NCBI GenBank assembly: GCA_910586585.1
Contig: CAJUKA010000001.1
Span: forward strand, 124,001 to 188,000
DNA from: an uncultured Lachnospiraceae bacterium
GTDB taxonomy: Bacteria > Bacillota > Clostridia > Lachnospirales > Lachnospiraceae
Length of the DNA: 64,000 bases
Direction of reading: 5' to 3'
Shown: in pieces, positions 62,407 to 64,000 of the stretch
Numbering within the stretch: position 1 is the first letter of the stretch
Layout of the letters: every line of letters starts with the position of its first letter
Notes under the pieces: generated by a model
Databases searched by the model: none
Seen by the model: the letters and a program-made list of their open reading frames with translations, nothing else
What the model was told of the DNA's origin: nothing
Program-made: the position numbers and the translations under genes

Positions 62407-62571
62407 AATGCTGTCATACACATTGGTAATAAGATTTATTCTAAGGTTACGAAATTCTATTTATATATAGAAAATTTGATGCTAAAAGCACATTGATCTG
62501 ACTAAAAGTAAAAGTTTTAAAATATACAAAGTGCAGTTATATATGAGAAAGTGAGAAAGAGAGGAATTGCT
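62407..62571. other. AT-rich intergenic gap before the second GT17 gene
   Basis: The longest gap in the window (165 bases). It holds a short AT-rich palindrome (TTCTAT at 62455-62460 with ATAGAA at 62467-62472) and a weak promoter-like pair, TTGATC at 62493-62498 with TTAAAA at 62517-62522 (18-base spacer). No open frame of note is present. Confidence 0.3.
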
Positions 62572-63423
62572 ATGGTATATGATTGTTTCCAGTTTTTTAA
62601 TGAGTTGGACATTTTAAAAATAAGGATGAATGTGTTGAATGATGTAGTGGATAGGTTTGTAATCAGTGAGTCTACTGTAACTTTTTCGGGAAAGAAAAAA
62701 CCTTTGTATTTTGCGGAGAATCGAGAGAGGTTTTCAGAGTTTGATGATAAGATCGTTCATCAGATTGTGCAGGATACACCAGATGTAGATCCTTTTCAGC
62801 GAGATTCTTTTCAGAAGTGCGCGGTTAAACGTCCACTTGAAAAAATGTGTACAGACGATGACATTATTATATTCAGTGATGTTGATGAAATTCCAAATCC
62901 GGAAGTCCTTAAAAATATATTTGCCACTATGGATAAAACAAAGATTTATAATATGGCGCAGCGGAACTTTTATTGTTATATGAATGTGGAAGAAAAAAGT
63001 GGGAGTCTGTTATCTGTGACAGGAGAGTTTGATAATGTAGACAAACATCAATGGCTTGGAACAAAGGTATGTGCCTATTCTTTGATTCGGGAAAAAAACC
63101 TGACTACAGAAGAACTTAGAAATCCTGATAAGAAGGCATATGGGATCAGGGTTGAGAATGGAGGATGGCATTTTGGATATATGGCAAGGCAGAAAGATGA
63201 GGATATTAATGATGCAGTGGCATACAAGATTCGCAGTGCTGCGCATCAGGAATTGAATAATCTCGGAACAATGCTGAGATTAAAGGGGCGTATCAAGCGC
63301 AATAAGGATTTGTTTGGGAGAAAAACAGATTTTCAAGTCGTTGAAATAGATGAAACATTTCCAGAGTATATCCGCAGTCATTTGGATGAATATGCACATT
63401 TGATCAAAACAGAACAATCTTGA
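62572..63423 (+). CDS. GT17-family glycosyltransferase, cassette B
   Basis: Protein of 283 aa starting MVYDCFQFFNELDIL at 62572, a few bases after AAAGAGGAA; a GTG at 62551 is in frame. FSDVDEIPNP gives D103 and D105; ENGGWHFGYMAR matches the GT17 core. It aligns with the protein at 27396 through most of its length but lacks the roughly 30-residue basic C-terminal tail of that copy. Likely beta-linked GlcNAc-type transfer. It is separated from the GT11-like gene by the acyltransferase gene and gap. Confidence 0.82.
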   Translation: MVYDCFQFFNELDILKIRMNVLNDVVDRFVISESTVTFSGKKKPLYFAENRERFSEFDDKIVHQIVQDTPDVDPFQRDSFQKCAVKRPLEKMCTDDDIIIFSDVDEIPNPEVLKNIFATMDKTKIYNMAQRNFYCYMNVEEKSGSLLSVTGEFDNVDKHQWLGTKVCAYSLIREKNLTTEELRNPDKKAYGIRVENGGWHFGYMARQKDEDINDAVAYKIRSAAHQELNNLGTMLRLKGRIKRNKDLFGRKTDFQVVEIDETFPEYIRSHLDEYAHLIKTEQS

Positions 63424-63454
63424 TAAACTGACGGAAGAGAATGGAGAGTATGAT

Positions 63455-64000
63455 ATGATAAAACCAACAGATACCATATTTGTCATCCATAATTTTAATA
63501 TGGTTCCCAATGATTTGCTAAAATACTGTGAAAATTATGTATTGTATGATGCATCAACAGAGCCAGGCATTACGGATAGACTTGAAGAAGAAGGGATAAA
63601 GTATACAAAGATTCAAAATACAGGGCATAATCTTACGACTTATTTTAATTATTTTGCAGATCATTATGATTCGCTTCCAGAGTTTATGTGCTTGCTGAAA
63701 GGCAACATACTTGGCAGGCATTGTTCGGCAGAATTTTTTCAAAGGGTATATACAAATAAATATTTTACGTATTTATACGAAGACAAAAATGTGATATTGA
63801 AACATGACATTAATTTCCTTGCTATGGAGAATATGTATTTGGAGAAAAATGATTCCTGGTATGTTGGATCGCCAGATCATCCACACAGATATTTTGATAA
63901 TTTCAACAGATTGCTGCAATTTGTATACCAAGATGCGCCTGTTCCAGAATATTGTATATTTGCGCCGGGGGGCTGTTATATTATATCCAGAGAACAGGTA
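63455..64000 (+). CDS. Partial gene: DUF3431-like putative glycosyltransferase (cut by right edge)
   Basis: An open frame from ATG 63455 runs without stop to the last base (182 codons seen). It starts MIKPTDTIFVIHNFNMVP, with NTGHNLTTYFNYFADHYDSLPE (residues about 55-76, given here in part) and a late IFAPGGCYIISREQ. The pattern of an N-terminal strand, a GxxxxTYxxYxxxHYDxLP block and FAPGGCYxxSRE recalls DUF3431-type proteins, which are GT-A-like. A GGAGAG site lies just upstream. The C-terminus is missing, so the call is tentative. Confidence 0.6.
   Translation, partial: MIKPTDTIFVIHNFNMVPNDLLKYCENYVLYDASTEPGITDRLEEEGIKYTKIQNTGHNLTTYFNYFADHYDSLPEFMCLLKGNILGRHCSAEFFQRVYTNKYFTYLYEDKNVILKHDINFLAMENMYLEKNDSWYVGSPDHPHRYFDNFNRLLQFVYQDAPVPEYCIFAPGGCYIISREQV

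Noticed and set aside
1..64000. CRISPR arrays, tRNA, rRNA, insertion sequences, phage attachment sites
   Set aside because: No regularly spaced repeats, structural RNA sequences, transposase frames or integrase genes were seen on either strand.

Overview
The window is one dense surface-glycan locus: 54 protein genes (53 complete, one cut by the right edge), 53 of them on the + strand, with short gaps, many ATGA stop/start overlaps and no gene-free stretch above about 170 bases. Low GC, strong AGGAGG-type ribosome sites, DltB/DltD-like acylation pairs and families such as DUF6044, DUF6020 and acyltransferase-3 suggest a Gram-positive Clostridia, most likely a gut Lachnospiraceae. No rRNA, tRNA or housekeeping marker confirms this, so the taxonomy is inference.

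Layout. (1) 0-10.7 kb: an MBOAT acyltransferase with its SGNH partner, an asparagine-synthase-like amidotransferase with its own promoter, a UbiA prenyltransferase and HAD phosphatase pair resembling the polyprenyl-phosphoribose pathway, the only minus-strand gene (acyltransferase-3), a multi-pass membrane protein and a secreted SGNH hydrolase, ending at a hairpin. (2) 10.8-21.6 kb: a promoter, then three multi-pass GT-C-like or unknown membrane proteins, a B12-type radical SAM enzyme, a GT11 fucosyltransferase-like enzyme, a GT2 enzyme and a second MBOAT/SGNH pair. (3) 21.6-28.4 kb: cassette A, made of an ABC flippase, a membrane sulfatase-like enzyme, a divergent GT11-like protein, a DUF5672 protein and a GT17 enzyme. 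(4) 28.5-41.3 kb: a Wzy-like polymerase, five GT2/GT4 transferases, a 3-amino-sugar isomerase and aminotransferase, two GT-D proteins (one fused to a second transferase domain) and a methyltransferase. (5) 41.4-48.4 kb: a second ABC flippase, a FemAB/GNAT-like acyl or aminoacyl transferase, two YfhO-like proteins and an acyltransferase-3. (6) 48.5-52.2 kb: a stray Uma2 nuclease-family gene, then GT4, GT2 and a probable transferase. (7) 52.2-64 kb: a visibly more AT-rich segment with GT2, GT11, GT6 (ABO-family) and GT11 genes, a third ABC flippase and cassette B, which repeats the GT11-like, DUF5672 and GT17 genes of cassette A in a different order.

Working model (inference). Cytoplasmic transferases (GT2, GT4, GT6, GT11, GT17, GT-D, DUF5672) build lipid-linked oligosaccharides. 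Three ABC exporters of the PglK/Wzk type flip them. Wzy polymerises or ligates. The GT-C-like membrane proteins add side groups on the outer face, perhaps from polyprenyl-phosphate sugars supplied in part by the UbiA/HAD pair. MBOAT/SGNH, acyltransferase-3 and the sulfatase-like enzyme decorate the exported glycan. No initiating sugar-phosphate transferase, chain-length regulator, nucleotide-sugar supply beyond the amino-sugar pair, or transcription factor is visible, so the locus probably continues beyond both edges. The most notable features are the blood-group-like GT11/GT6 set, the duplicated cassette, the divergent GT11 motif, the GT-A/GT-D fusion and the UbiA/HAD pair.
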